Below are positions 42,014-51,404 of a stretch of 64,000 bases of DNA, one piece after another. Under the pieces are notes generated by a model. That model was given only the letters and a program-made list of their open reading frames with translations. It had not been told where the DNA came from and ran no database searches. The first letter of the stretch is position 1. The number at the start of each line of letters is the position of its first letter. A program made the translations under genes and the position numbers. Source of the stretch: Pseudomonadales bacterium (GTDB lineage Bacteria; Pseudomonadota; Gammaproteobacteria; Pseudomonadales; Azotimanducaceae); NCBI GenBank assembly GCA_022822135.1, contig JAJECH010000018.1, positions 186,001 to 250,000 on the forward strand, given 5' to 3'.

Positions 42014-43060
42014 CTAGCTTGGCTTACGCGCTACAAAGCAATACAGCGTTGTAAATACACCTTCCTTTCCACCATTTACGTATGCGTCAGCTGTCCGATC
42101 CATAAAGCGCAATACTCTATGAGAATCACGTGGGAACAACGCTATCAATTCAGAAAGACGCACAACCCACAAAATCGCTGCGCGACCCATCGGCGTTCGG
42201 CGGAAGAAATTCCCTATCGAGCCGTATCGACTCTCCATTGGCCCATACCACCGTGTACTGGGGTCTTCTGTATCGGCAAGATCATTTGCCTCTAGGACTT
42301 CGAAGCCGACCGCCTCAAGTGCGTCATTCACGTCACTAAATGTCGCGATATCGTGAAGCGCAATCCCGCGCATCAATTCCTGCTTCAGCCACTCATGACG
42401 AGCGTTAGCAGGGTCGAAAGAATTAGTTAAGCACATTTCCTGACCCCATAAACGAGCGCCAGGCTTTAACACGCGAAAAATCTCGGCAAATGCACGTCGC
42501 TTGTCTTGTGCGTGACACGTGGACTCGATCGCATATCCTGCGTCAAACGTATTCTCATCCAGTGTTCTCATGTTCATGAAATCACATTTCACGTATTCCG
42601 CGAGATGGTCTAGTCCAGCATCTACGTTCTTCAACTTCGCTTGAGATAGTTGGTACTCATTGTTATTAATGCAATAAACCTTGGCGTTGGTTTCACGCGC
42701 CACACGGCGCATGGGTCCACCCACACCACAACCAACATCGATCACTTTCATGGAGTCTCTCAACTCAAGCTTCTTAATCATTAGACGTTCGTGACGTATG
42801 ACCGCATCTTCCAATGTCTCATCTTTTCTCAACGGAGCGAAATGAAGGCAATCCCCCCAACCGTATTCCATGAGTTCATGGCACAAGTCGTAATAGATGT
42901 TGACGATCTCGGAGTGATCGTAGGACACATCAGCGTTTACGTCACTTGAGCGTCCATCGATCTCGCTTTCAAGACTCGCGAGTCGGTTGTCAACCGACCA
43001 CTTCTTATACGCACTGCGCATTCGACGAGACATACTTAAGAATTTGAAATCGCGCGACAT
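42014..43060 (-). CDS. Sterol 24-C-methyltransferase-like SAM-dependent methyltransferase
   Basis: 348 residues from the ATG at 43060; a TTG 12 codons earlier is possible but lacks a ribosome site. Motifs of the Erg6/SMT family appear in order: YGWGDCLHFAP (66-76), SAM-binding IDVGCGVGGP (107-116), INNNEYQLSQAK (131-142), AIESTCHAQDKR (177-188), and a C-terminal region (FFRRTPMGRAAIL then GGKEGVFTTLYCFVARKP) matching the sterol-methyltransferase C-terminal domain. SMTs methylate C-24 of the sterol side chain in fungi, plants and some bacteria. No squalene epoxidase or oxidosqualene cyclase is in the window, so the substrate could be an acquired sterol or another triterpenoid. It is a monocistronic gene with about 630 bp upstream. 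Confidence 0.85.
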   Translation of the reverse strand: MSRDFKFLSMSRRMRSAYKKWSVDNRLASLESEIDGRSSDVNADVSYDHSEIVNIYYDLCHELMEYGWGDCLHFAPLRKDETLEDAVIRHERLMIKKLELRDSMKVIDVGCGVGGPMRRVARETNAKVYCINNNEYQLSQAKLKNVDAGLDHLAEYVKCDFMNMRTLDENTFDAGYAIESTCHAQDKRRAFAEIFRVLKPGARLWGQEMCLTNSFDPANARHEWLKQELMRGIALHDIATFSDVNDALEAVGFEVLEANDLADTEDPSTRWYGPMESRYGSIGNFFRRTPMGRAAILWVVRLSELIALFPRDSHRVLRFMDRTADAYVNGGKEGVFTTLYCFVARKPS

Positions 43061-43689
43061 TTGCCTCACTCGAAACTGGTCGTACTCAAATGACAAAAAG
43101 GTCAGAGACGACCGACTAAAACTAACTAACGCAAATGGATTTTAGCAGCGCCAAAGTGAGATACCTAGGACCCTCTAAATTGCTATGGTAGCTGACCAAA
43201 GTCTGGCGACATTTGCGAAAGCGATAGAAACGAGGTTACTGTGACGTGCTTTTCGCCTTTGTAGCGTATGCGCACGAACCGAAAAGCACTGCTTTGATGG
43301 CTGATTTCTCTCCGTTAGGCAAGAATCACGATCGGTTAAAACGTGCGCTTAGTCCCTTCAGCGACTTCAGCAACTTGATTCAACTCGGCGTACAACGACA
43401 TGATTAGCTTGATCTCGAGTACATTCTTAACGAAATTTGTGTCATGCTGAAATTTACCTGCATTGCGCTTGCATTAACCGAGGAAACCTCACCCGTTCAT
43501 TGGATTACTAAAACCATTCGCGATAGTTAATTAACGATTGAACGACTGAGTCTATTCAGACCTGTTATTTCATTCACATTTCTGTAGAACGTTATCTTCA
43601 CGACTGTCTCGACGTTCGAAGCTCAGGAAAGACCCTTGTACTATGGCATGAACATTTAGAAACTATGTATAGTTCGAGTAGGAGATCCC
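43061..43689. other. Intergenic region between the SMT-like gene and the RND operon
   Basis: About 630 bp with divergent genes on both sides. I find no tRNA, terminator or convincing small gene. It probably carries promoters for both neighbours. AGGAG at 43680-43684 is the ribosome site of the membrane-fusion gene. Confidence 0.5.
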
Positions 43690-44808
43690 GTGAGACTCGG
43701 TATGTTTAACCTTTCGTCTGACTTAGCATGGCGAGCGACAGCCACTGCAACCGTGTTTGGTCTGGCTTTGATCTGGCTACTATCCGGCGTGCTAGCTGCC
43801 GACGAAACGCAAATTCAGCCCAGTCTCGCTCAGCTGAACGACGCAGCCGACGAACGAGCGAACGCCCGAGCGCCAGTCAAAGTGCGTGCACGGCGCAGTG
43901 TTGCGGCGGAAAAAGCGCGAGTATTGGCACTCAATGGCAGGACCGAAGTTAAGTACGTTGCGTCTGTGCAATCGGAAACGACCGGTCAAGTCGTTAAGCG
44001 CAATGTCGACGACGGCGCAACGGTTAACAGAGGCGATCCAATCTGCACGGTTGAAGTCAATGACCGCGATGCACGAGTGACGGCGGCAAATGACGCCGTG
44101 ACACTAGCGCGACTTGAACACGAAGGAGCGCTAAGGCTACGCGAGAACGACTATCAACGTGAATCCGAGGTAGTCGCGGCGAAAGCAAACCTCAGTGCGA
44201 TGCAGCATGCATTGGTGTTAGCCGAAGAAGCACTTGCCAATACGGTCGTTCGTGCACCGGTCTCCGGTTTCGTCGAACGTGTTCACGCCACGGTCGGCGA
44301 TTTTTTTGTCCCAGGTTCTCCATGTGCGACCATCCTTGATCTCGACCCCATTTATGCTGTTGTTCACGTTCCTGAACAGTTTGTAGATCAAATCGCCCTA
44401 GGAACCGTTGTTAACGCATCACTTGCGACCGGGCGTAGCGCAACTGGCGAAGTTTCATTCGTTGGAAAACAGGCTGCTAGCAGCTCTCGCACGTTCCGAG
44501 TCGAGATTGCATTGCCGAATAAGCAGTACGAAATCAGGTCCGGCGTGACTGCGGAGGTCGGATTGCCATTGAAGACCCACTTAGCACATCAGGTGTCGTC
44601 CGCATTGTTAGTGCTAGGCGACACTGGTACGCTTGGAATCCACACAGTCAATAACTCCGTGGTCGAATTTCATGAGGTAGACATTGTTACCGAGGACGGC
44701 GACGGGACTTGGGTGGGCGGTTTGCCGATGGAGGTTGTCATCATCACAGTGGGGCAAGATCTTGTTTCACCCGGTCAGCGTGTTGATGTTCAGTGGGTTT
44801 CCGGATGA
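43690..44808 (+). CDS. RND efflux periplasmic adaptor (HlyD/MFP family)
   Basis: 372 residues from a GTG with a good AGGAG. One N-terminal membrane/signal segment (about 15-36), a lipoyl half-motif (VASVQSETTGQVVKRNVDDG), a coiled-coil hairpin (about 130-190), the second lipoyl half (TVVRAPVSGFVERVHATVGD) and a beta-barrel/membrane-proximal end. It links an RND pump to an outer-membrane channel. No channel gene is in the neighbourhood. It is followed 47 bp later by the RND permease, so the two form an operon. Confidence 0.93.
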   Translation: MRLGMFNLSSDLAWRATATATVFGLALIWLLSGVLAADETQIQPSLAQLNDAADERANARAPVKVRARRSVAAEKARVLALNGRTEVKYVASVQSETTGQVVKRNVDDGATVNRGDPICTVEVNDRDARVTAANDAVTLARLEHEGALRLRENDYQRESEVVAAKANLSAMQHALVLAEEALANTVVRAPVSGFVERVHATVGDFFVPGSPCATILDLDPIYAVVHVPEQFVDQIALGTVVNASLATGRSATGEVSFVGKQAASSSRTFRVEIALPNKQYEIRSGVTAEVGLPLKTHLAHQVSSALLVLGDTGTLGIHTVNNSVVEFHEVDIVTEDGDGTWVGGLPMEVVIITVGQDLVSPGQRVDVQWVSG

Positions 44809-44855
44809 TCTCAGTGAGCTCACGTATTCAAATTGCTCTGGTAAACCGCGCATAA

Positions 44856-47800
44856 ATGAAAGACAAACTCATTGAGATCGCAATGGGGCGGAAACGCTCC
44901 ATGATTTTGATCATGGTCGGCATCGTGATATTCGGTGTAGTGGCACGCTTGTCGATCCCTACCGAGAGCGAACCACGCGTAGAAATACCCTACTTCGTGA
45001 TCACCGTCGTACATGAAGGCATTTCGCCGGAAGATGCAACGCGGTTACTCATACGACCCATCGAGCTTGAACTGAAGGCACTCGACAACGTCAAAGAGAT
45101 TACGGGGACGGGGGCTGAGCATATGGCTTTCATATCCGTCGAATTCGACGCGTCGATGGATATCGATGTCGCAATGGCTGACGTACGCGAAGCAGTCGAT
45201 CGCGCCAAACCAGAACTACCGATTACGGCTGAGGAACCGGTTGTCACCGAGACAGCAAGCACCGATTTCCCAATCGTTCAAATTAACTTGGTCAGTGAAA
45301 AAGCGTCAGAGCGACTTGTACTTGATACGGCACGAGCTCTTCGCGACCGTATCGAGACCATACCTGGCATTCGTTCGGTGGTGATCCAAGGTCATCGAGA
45401 CGAAGTGCTCGAAATCACAGTTGAACCTGCTCGCTTACTCGCGAATGGGATTACGGTAGAGCAATTGATCGTCGCGCTCACACGCAACAATCAACTGATA
45501 CCGGCGGGTTCTTTGGATTCCGGTAAAGGCAGCATTGCACTCAAAATCCCCAGCGTCGTCGAGGAAGCCGGCGATCTCGTCGATCTACCACTCTTTACCG
45601 ACGGCGAAACCGTAGTCACGCTAGGTGATGTCGCAACAGTTCGACGTACGTTCAAAGATCGGACCCACTACGTTCGTGCAAACGGCAAACAGGCCGTTTC
45701 GCTGTTCCCGTATCGACAGGTAGGTGCTAATTCAATCGACACGACGAGAGCGATACGCGAAGTAATTGACGATCTCCAACCCACCATGCCTGAGAACATC
45801 GAGCTGTTCATCACGCGCGATGCTTCGGCGTTCGACATGCAGCAGGTAACTGAGTTAGAAGGGAATATCGTTACCGCACTATTCCTAGTACTCGCTGTTG
45901 TGCTGCCGTCAATCGGTCTGCGCAGTAGTGTCATCGTGGCGTTTTCGATACCCGTCTCGTTCCTGTTTGCGCTTGTCTTTTTGTGGTTGTTTGGTCACTC
46001 GTTCAACTTCATGGTGATGTTCGGGATGCTGATGGCGCTCGGTATGTTGATCGATGGCGCCATCATCGTAACTGAGGATGCGGAACGTCGAATGGAGGCA
46101 GGCGCTTCTGGCGAACGCGGTTATTCGGAAGCCGCTCGGCGCATGTTCGCGCCTGTTACCGCGTCGACCGCGACTACCCTAGCTGCGTTCCTACCGTTGT
46201 TATTCTGGCCTGGCGTTCCCGGCGAATACATGCGTTATTTACCACTTACAGTGCTCGCCGTATTAATCGGATCTCTCGTCTATACGTTGATTTTCGTCCC
46301 GAGCCTCGGTGCCACACTTTCAAAACACATCGTTGAACGCGAGGTGAAATCGCGAACAGCAAGTCCGTGGGATCGCGACGTTAATCAGCTAACGGGATTT
46401 TCTCAATGGTACGCGAAGTTAATTTCGTCTGCAGCGCGCCATACATTCTTCACGCTGGTCGCTACCGTACTCGTAGTTTACGGAATCTTTTCTCTCTACA
46501 ACGTCAGAGATCTCGGGGTCATATTCTTCAATGAGAACGACCCCGTGTACTCGCAGGCTTTTGTGCGTGCAAGAGGGAACTTGAACATCGAGGAAGCACA
46601 CGCTCTCGTCAGAGAGGTCGAACGGGCTATCGTCGAAACTGATGGCGTGAAAGAGTTAAGTACGTTCATTAGTAGCGGCTTCGAACGCGGAGAAGGTCAG
46701 CGTCAGACCTATCGTGGCGGTTCCGCTGCGGACGTCATCGGAACCATATGGGTAGAGCTTCACGAAGCGAACCAACGCACACGAAATGGCATTGAAATTG
46801 GTGACGAGATTCGTGCGAAAGCTGCCGATATAGGCGGCATCATCGTGGATCTAAAGCCATTTGAAGGTCAGCTTCTCGCAGGTAAACCTATCTTCATTCA
46901 ATTTTCGGCTCGGGAGCGTGAAAAACTCGCGCCGATCGTTGAAACCGTACGGGAATACCTTGTTAATGACGTTAATGGCTTAAGGAATCTCGAAGACACG
47001 CTCCCACTCCCTGGTTTCGAATGGCAATTGGACGTGGACCGCGCAAAAGCCGCCTTGTTTGGGGTTGATGTAACCACGGTCGGACTCGCTGCACAACTGA
47101 TCACCGACGGTGCGAAGCTAGGCGAATACCGTCCAAACGACGCCGACGAGGCTCTCGACATACGCCTTCGATTTTCGGCCTCAAGTCGCAGTATTGATCA
47201 ACTTGATGAATTACAGATCGCGACGAATGAGGGTTTAGTGCCTATTTCAAACTTCGTGACACGGCGAGCGGTAAAGCGTCAAGATGCGATTCAGCGCCGC
47301 GACCAGCGTGACATTCACGTCATACAAGCGGACGTGGTCCCCGGCGTACTAGCGGATGCAAAAATAAGCGAAATCCAGGCATGGCTTGACGAACAGTCAT
47401 TTGATTCTTCGGTTGACATACGCTTCCGAGGCACAGCAGAAGACCAGGCCGAGTCGATTGACTTCGTGGCGAAGGCGTTTTCGTTTGCGTTACTCTTGAT
47501 GTTCGTCTTGCTGGTAACGCAGTACAACAGCATCTACCAATCGTTCGTGACGATATTTGCGATTGTTCTATCGACTGCCGGTGTGTTTCTCGGTTTGGTA
47601 ATTACGAATTCGCCATTTAGTGCGATCTTGAGCGGCGTAGGGATCATTGCTTTGGCAGGTATCGTCGTAAACAACAGCATCGTGCTGATAGATACCTTCA
47701 ATCAAGGTCGCAAGGAACACCCAGAGTTCGATCTAGTGCGCTTGGTGACATTGACAGGTTTGCAGAGATTACGTCCAGTCATCCTGACCACCGTGACCAC

Positions 47801-48074
47801 CATGATCGGTCTTCTACCGCTCGCAAGTCATCAGTCTATTGACTTCATCAATCGAACCTGGACAAGTGGCGGCAATCTCTCGACTTATTGGGTACCACTC
47901 GCCCAAGCCATCGCGTTTGGTTTGTCCTTCGCGACCATTCTCACATTAGTGGTCACACCGGCATTGCTCATTCTGCCGGTTGCCGCAGTGGATACAGCTT
48001 CTAAATGGCTCGTACGCCTGCGTCGAATCCTACCGTGGGGTAACCCCTCGCGCAGCGAAATATTCCCTGACTAG
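44856..48074 (+). CDS. RND family inner-membrane transporter
   Basis: 1072 residues with 12 predicted membrane segments and two large periplasmic loops; TM1 follows residue ~15 and TM4 contains LMALGMLIDGAIIVTEDAER with acidic residues for proton relay. The second half has GVGIIALAGIVVNNSIVLID. It most resembles drug/hydrophobe exporters of the HAE1/AcrB type. Substrate is unknown; given the SMT-like and P450-Rieske genes at either side, lipid or sterol export is one possibility and drug efflux another. Confidence 0.94.
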   Translation: MKDKLIEIAMGRKRSMILIMVGIVIFGVVARLSIPTESEPRVEIPYFVITVVHEGISPEDATRLLIRPIELELKALDNVKEITGTGAEHMAFISVEFDASMDIDVAMADVREAVDRAKPELPITAEEPVVTETASTDFPIVQINLVSEKASERLVLDTARALRDRIETIPGIRSVVIQGHRDEVLEITVEPARLLANGITVEQLIVALTRNNQLIPAGSLDSGKGSIALKIPSVVEEAGDLVDLPLFTDGETVVTLGDVATVRRTFKDRTHYVRANGKQAVSLFPYRQVGANSIDTTRAIREVIDDLQPTMPENIELFITRDASAFDMQQVTELEGNIVTALFLVLAVVLPSIGLRSSVIVAFSIPVSFLFALVFLWLFGHSFNFMVMFGMLMALGMLIDGAIIVTEDAERRMEAGASGERGYSEAARRMFAPVTASTATTLAAFLPLLFWPGVPGEYMRYLPLTVLAVLIGSLVYTLIFVPSLGATLSKHIVEREVKSRTASPWDRDVNQLTGFSQWYAKLISSAARHTFFTLVATVLVVYGIFSLYNVRDLGVIFFNENDPVYSQAFVRARGNLNIEEAHALVREVERAIVETDGVKELSTFISSGFERGEGQRQTYRGGSAADVIGTIWVELHEANQRTRNGIEIGDEIRAKAADIGGIIVDLKPFEGQLLAGKPIFIQFSAREREKLAPIVETVREYLVNDVNGLRNLEDTLPLPGFEWQLDVDRAKAALFGVDVTTVGLAAQLITDGAKLGEYRPNDADEALDIRLRFSASSRSIDQLDELQIATNEGLVPISNFVTRRAVKRQDAIQRRDQRDIHVIQADVVPGVLADAKISEIQAWLDEQSFDSSVDIRFRGTAEDQAESIDFVAKAFSFALLLMFVLLVTQYNSIYQSFVTIFAIVLSTAGVFLGLVITNSPFSAILSGVGIIALAGIVVNNSIVLIDTFNQGRKEHPEFDLVRLVTLTGLQRLRPVILTTVTTMIGLLPLASHQSIDFINRTWTSGGNLSTYWVPLAQAIAFGLSFATILTLVVTPALLILPVAAVDTASKWLVRLRRILPWGNPSRSEIFPD

Positions 48075-48139
48075 CTGCTCATGCTGCGTATTGAGTGAGT
48101 CATAGGCAGCTAATGATCCGAATCTGGATCTAAGCTCAG

Positions 48140-50200
48140 TTAAGCTACCGTAGGTAACGGCTTGCGAAGGCTTTTCACCCTGAATTTGAAACGCTTGTCA
48201 GGACTGAATTTGGGCAATGGGCTCAACTTCAGCTGATAGTCTTTTGGCACGATCTCAAGATCGCAATGATGCGCGACTAACAAGAGATTCGCTACCAAGA
48301 TCAGTTCGGTGAATCGCGAGCCTAGGCACGTATGGGTCCCTAAGCCGAAAGGATAGAAAGCGCCCCGTTTTCGATGCTCCTCTCGTTCCGGTCCAAACCG
48401 GTCCGGATCGAATTGGTCCGCGTTTTCAAAGTGTTCGTCTAAGTACTGAGTCGCCGTGAAAGCAACTAAAACATTACTCCGCGCAGGGACGAGGTAATCA
48501 TCGACCTCAAATTCGTTCATCGCCTTCCTGTTATGGACTGGAATAACAGGATGAAGGCGCATCACCTCCATAAGGAAACGATGCGTGAAATCGATGCGAT
48601 CCATCGTGACTTCATCTTTCGTCGGGTCCCCACCTTCGAACAGTGCATCAGCTTCAGCGATGATCTTCTCGTGAAAGTCAGGGTGTTTCAGCATTTCGTA
48701 CAGTGCGAAACTCATCTGGCTTCCCAGATAGTGCCCTGCGATTAAAGTTGCGAGGAACGCAAACTCGAGATCAGTTTCAGGCAGAAACTGAGGATCCGAT
48801 TTATGAAGCGTCAACAGATCATCGACAAAATCGCGAGGCTTACCCGCGCGTTCCTCTGATGTATGGCTTTCATGAATTTGACGATAAACTTCAATTACGT
48901 CGCTTAAGTACCGTTTCATACGCGGTGTCTTGAGCATGAATTTCGGCAACACATGCATCACGTGAATCTTCAAAGCACGGAATTCATACTTCAACAGACC
49001 GTCGAGTACGCTAATCGGCGGGTCGATACTCGTTGTGAGCTGAGCAATCTGACAACCGGTAAACCGCTGACACTCCATCTCAACAGGTAGCGCCTTACCG
49101 TCTTGCCACATTCCGATGCGCTCCCGACCAATTCGGAACAAATCATCCAGCCGATCCTCCACCGCAGCTCTCGCGGTACCCGCTCGATAGATCTTGCGCA
49201 TTCGAAAATGGTCAGCACCATCCATGCTCGCGATCGATCTTGCAGTACCCCATGCTGTTTGAAAATCTTCAAGATAATCGCGGGTTCTTAAATAAAGCCT
49301 ACCGCGGCGAGCCACCCACTGGTTCATGTCTGCGCCAGCCAACACAACTGAACCTTTTCCAGATAAACCGAGACGGAACACGGGACCGTACTCTTCGTGC
49401 ATCTCCGAGATAAATCGGACAAGGTCCTTCTTTCTTAGCGATTTCGATTTCAGGTAGGAGCTCAGTTTGATTTGCGGTACCGGGAGGCGCTTCGGACGCG
49501 TCGGTTGAGACGAGGCAGGGTCTGAATCTCCCACAGCGGACCTGATTGCCTGCCCAAACAAATCCATGCTCGCGAGCAGTTGAATTCGTTCCTGTGCCAT
49601 CTCAAATTCGTCAGCATCAAGCATCGACCGGAAACCGTCGCACACCAATAGCAGACCAATGAGCGTAACATCGTGTGGGTCCGGTATTTCTTCGTCAAAT
49701 AGCGCGCGGCGGATACGTGCCTTAACTTCCTCCTGCTGTTCTAGCCCAGGACCGACATATTGACCCGTACGCAAGACCTTATTGCTCAGTTGCCAATAGC
49801 CTCCGGTATCGTGTACAAGAATCCCCATATTGACGAGTCGCTGTAACACAAATTCGATAAATACATCCGCATTTGGCGCGAAGTACTCAACCCAATATTG
49901 AGTCGTACGAGGGATAGGTTCGTACGAGATGATTTCAAGCGCAGGATCAAGAATCGCGTCACCGATGGGAGCGGCGTCCAAGACATGAAGATGATCTAAG
50001 TCAGCGTCAATGCGGTTCCTGAACGACAAATCAAGAATGACTGCTCCCGCAAATCCGCACCACATCCGCCAATCGGAAGTCGGTGCCGCGACGAACCCGA
50101 GATCGTCCTTCAACATTAACAGAACCAATTCTTCAGCTATCGTAAGCCGATGAAACTCGGAGGATTCTTTCGGTTCTGCCTCAAGTACTTCGTCTGTCAT
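48140..50200 (-). CDS. Cytochrome P450 with N-terminal GPP34 (GOLPH3-like) domain
   Basis: 686 residues from the ATG at 50200, which overlaps the Rieske gene stop (ATGA); a TTG 10 codons earlier is an alternative. Residues ~18-225 match the GPP34/GOLPH3 fold: LTIAEELVLLMLKDDLGF, GFAGAVILDLSFRNRID, DAAPIGDAILDPALE and RIRRALFDEEIPDPHDV align in order with human GOLPH3, a PI4P-binding Golgi protein. Residues ~240-680 are a P450: I-helix IAGHYLGS (487-494), K-helix EVMR (545-548), and the heme loop YPFGLGTHTCLGSRF with Cys625. The I-helix lacks the usual Thr; AGHxxxS recalls CYP51. I infer membrane-lipid recruitment of a monooxygenase. The fusion is in one frame and coupled to a Rieske oxygenase. 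Confidence 0.9.
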   Translation of the reverse strand: MTDEVLEAEPKESSEFHRLTIAEELVLLMLKDDLGFVAAPTSDWRMWCGFAGAVILDLSFRNRIDADLDHLHVLDAAPIGDAILDPALEIISYEPIPRTTQYWVEYFAPNADVFIEFVLQRLVNMGILVHDTGGYWQLSNKVLRTGQYVGPGLEQQEEVKARIRRALFDEEIPDPHDVTLIGLLLVCDGFRSMLDADEFEMAQERIQLLASMDLFGQAIRSAVGDSDPASSQPTRPKRLPVPQIKLSSYLKSKSLRKKDLVRFISEMHEEYGPVFRLGLSGKGSVVLAGADMNQWVARRGRLYLRTRDYLEDFQTAWGTARSIASMDGADHFRMRKIYRAGTARAAVEDRLDDLFRIGRERIGMWQDGKALPVEMECQRFTGCQIAQLTTSIDPPISVLDGLLKYEFRALKIHVMHVLPKFMLKTPRMKRYLSDVIEVYRQIHESHTSEERAGKPRDFVDDLLTLHKSDPQFLPETDLEFAFLATLIAGHYLGSQMSFALYEMLKHPDFHEKIIAEADALFEGGDPTKDEVTMDRIDFTHRFLMEVMRLHPVIPVHNRKAMNEFEVDDYLVPARSNVLVAFTATQYLDEHFENADQFDPDRFGPEREEHRKRGAFYPFGLGTHTCLGSRFTELILVANLLLVAHHCDLEIVPKDYQLKLSPLPKFSPDKRFKFRVKSLRKPLPTVA

Positions 50201-51219
50201 GTCACAATCTGTCGATAAAACTGTTCGCAATATCTACGGTATAGCGATACGTCACGATCCAATGCGGAATATGCTGGTCGCGAACGATAGTTCTGTTTGC
50301 GCCAAATCACGGTATCTTTCAAAACGTCCAACTTAAGTTCTCTTGCGATCAACTGTGAAGCCAGCTTTAACGCTACTGACCTGATCACGCTCTTCAGCCA
50401 CCACCAATTCGGCAAGTCTCGTATATCCGCTATCAACCACATATCGATCAACTCACCATCGACGGGAGTCGATAACACCCATTGACGTATCGAAATCCCA
50501 CTCGCCGATGAAATTTCCACTGACGAAATGCCGAGCCCCCAAACACCGATCGAAATGTCGACTTTTAGCTTGACGCTTCGTAGTCCAAACGTCAACATGT
50601 TTCTCGTGAATGAATACGACGAGAACAAAAATGGTCCCGCCACTTCGGTTTCTCGGAGTTGCTCAATTTGAGCGTATCCATGGACATGCCCCAGGTGGTT
50701 GACGTCGACTGAATTTTCACTCGTTGTTTGAGGGTGCGCTCTAAATTGCATGCGTCTTATAGCACGTGCGGAGTGATCACTCGCGAACACGGGGGTTTGC
50801 CAACGTGGTTTTTCGGTGTCTCGACCGAAGTATGCGAATATCAGACCACATGTTTCCGTAACCGCGAATCGCTTCAATCGCGCTGATCGCGGCGGTTTGA
50901 CATCACGTGCCCATACGCACTTCCCACTTACGTCATATTCGAAACCGTGGAACGGACAAACCAAGTTACCGTTCTTTAACTTACCACCACCACTAGGACC
51001 TAGATATGAACCAAGGTGAGGACATGTTGCATCAGCGACGCACACGTCGCCATTTGAGTCGCGCCAATACACGATGGATCGGCCGAGCCACTTGCGTTCT
51101 TTCAATTCACCGCATGCAAGTTCACGACTCTCCGCCACCACGTACCAGGCTTCAGGGAACGGATCGAGTACGTCTTGCGCCAACGGTTCATGATGAACCA
51201 ATTCCACTTTGCCTTCCAT
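50197..51219 (-). CDS. Rieske non-heme iron oxygenase (cholesterol 7-desaturase/KshA-like)
   Basis: 340 residues from the ATG at 51219 with GGAGA upstream; a TTG seven codons earlier is weaker. The Rieske centre is Cys66-x-His68 and Cys88-x2-His91 (CPHLGSYLGP...CPFHGFEYD). The mononuclear iron site is ENSVDVNHLGHVHG with Asp172, His175 and His180, the spacing used by KshA and by the Neverland/DAF-36 cholesterol 7-desaturases. The C-terminal half (ISSVEISSASGISIRQWVLS, DMWLIADIRDLPN) is also of that family. The protein is expected to need a reductase partner, not seen here. It is translationally coupled to the GPP34-P450. Confidence 0.88.
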   Translation of the reverse strand: MEGKVELVHHEPLAQDVLDPFPEAWYVVAESRELACGELKERKWLGRSIVYWRDSNGDVCVADATCPHLGSYLGPSGGGKLKNGNLVCPFHGFEYDVSGKCVWARDVKPPRSARLKRFAVTETCGLIFAYFGRDTEKPRWQTPVFASDHSARAIRRMQFRAHPQTTSENSVDVNHLGHVHGYAQIEQLRETEVAGPFLFSSYSFTRNMLTFGLRSVKLKVDISIGVWGLGISSVEISSASGISIRQWVLSTPVDGELIDMWLIADIRDLPNWWWLKSVIRSVALKLASQLIARELKLDVLKDTVIWRKQNYRSRPAYSALDRDVSLYRRYCEQFYRQIVT

Positions 51220-51404
51220 GGCTTCTCCGCGCTTAATCAAGCCGCTTCACATGCGATCTTGCACTGCCTGATGACGCAAATGCGACAATACCATCTCGCA
51301 ATCTCTTTGTTGCAATCCAATATATTGGACTCGCGTCCAACCTATTAATTTTGGCTCTTTTTAGCACATTTCGAACGTGATTGCTAATTATGACCCTCGC
51401 TGAG

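Noticed and set aside
48140-50200. Calling the P450 a CYP51 (sterol 14-demethylase)
   Set aside because: AGH in the I-helix recalls CYP51, but the rest of the motif and the heme loop are not typical enough to name the activity.
42014-51219. Horizontal-transfer island with integrase or insertion sequences
   Set aside because: No transposase, integrase, attachment repeat or evident base-composition break was found around the locus.
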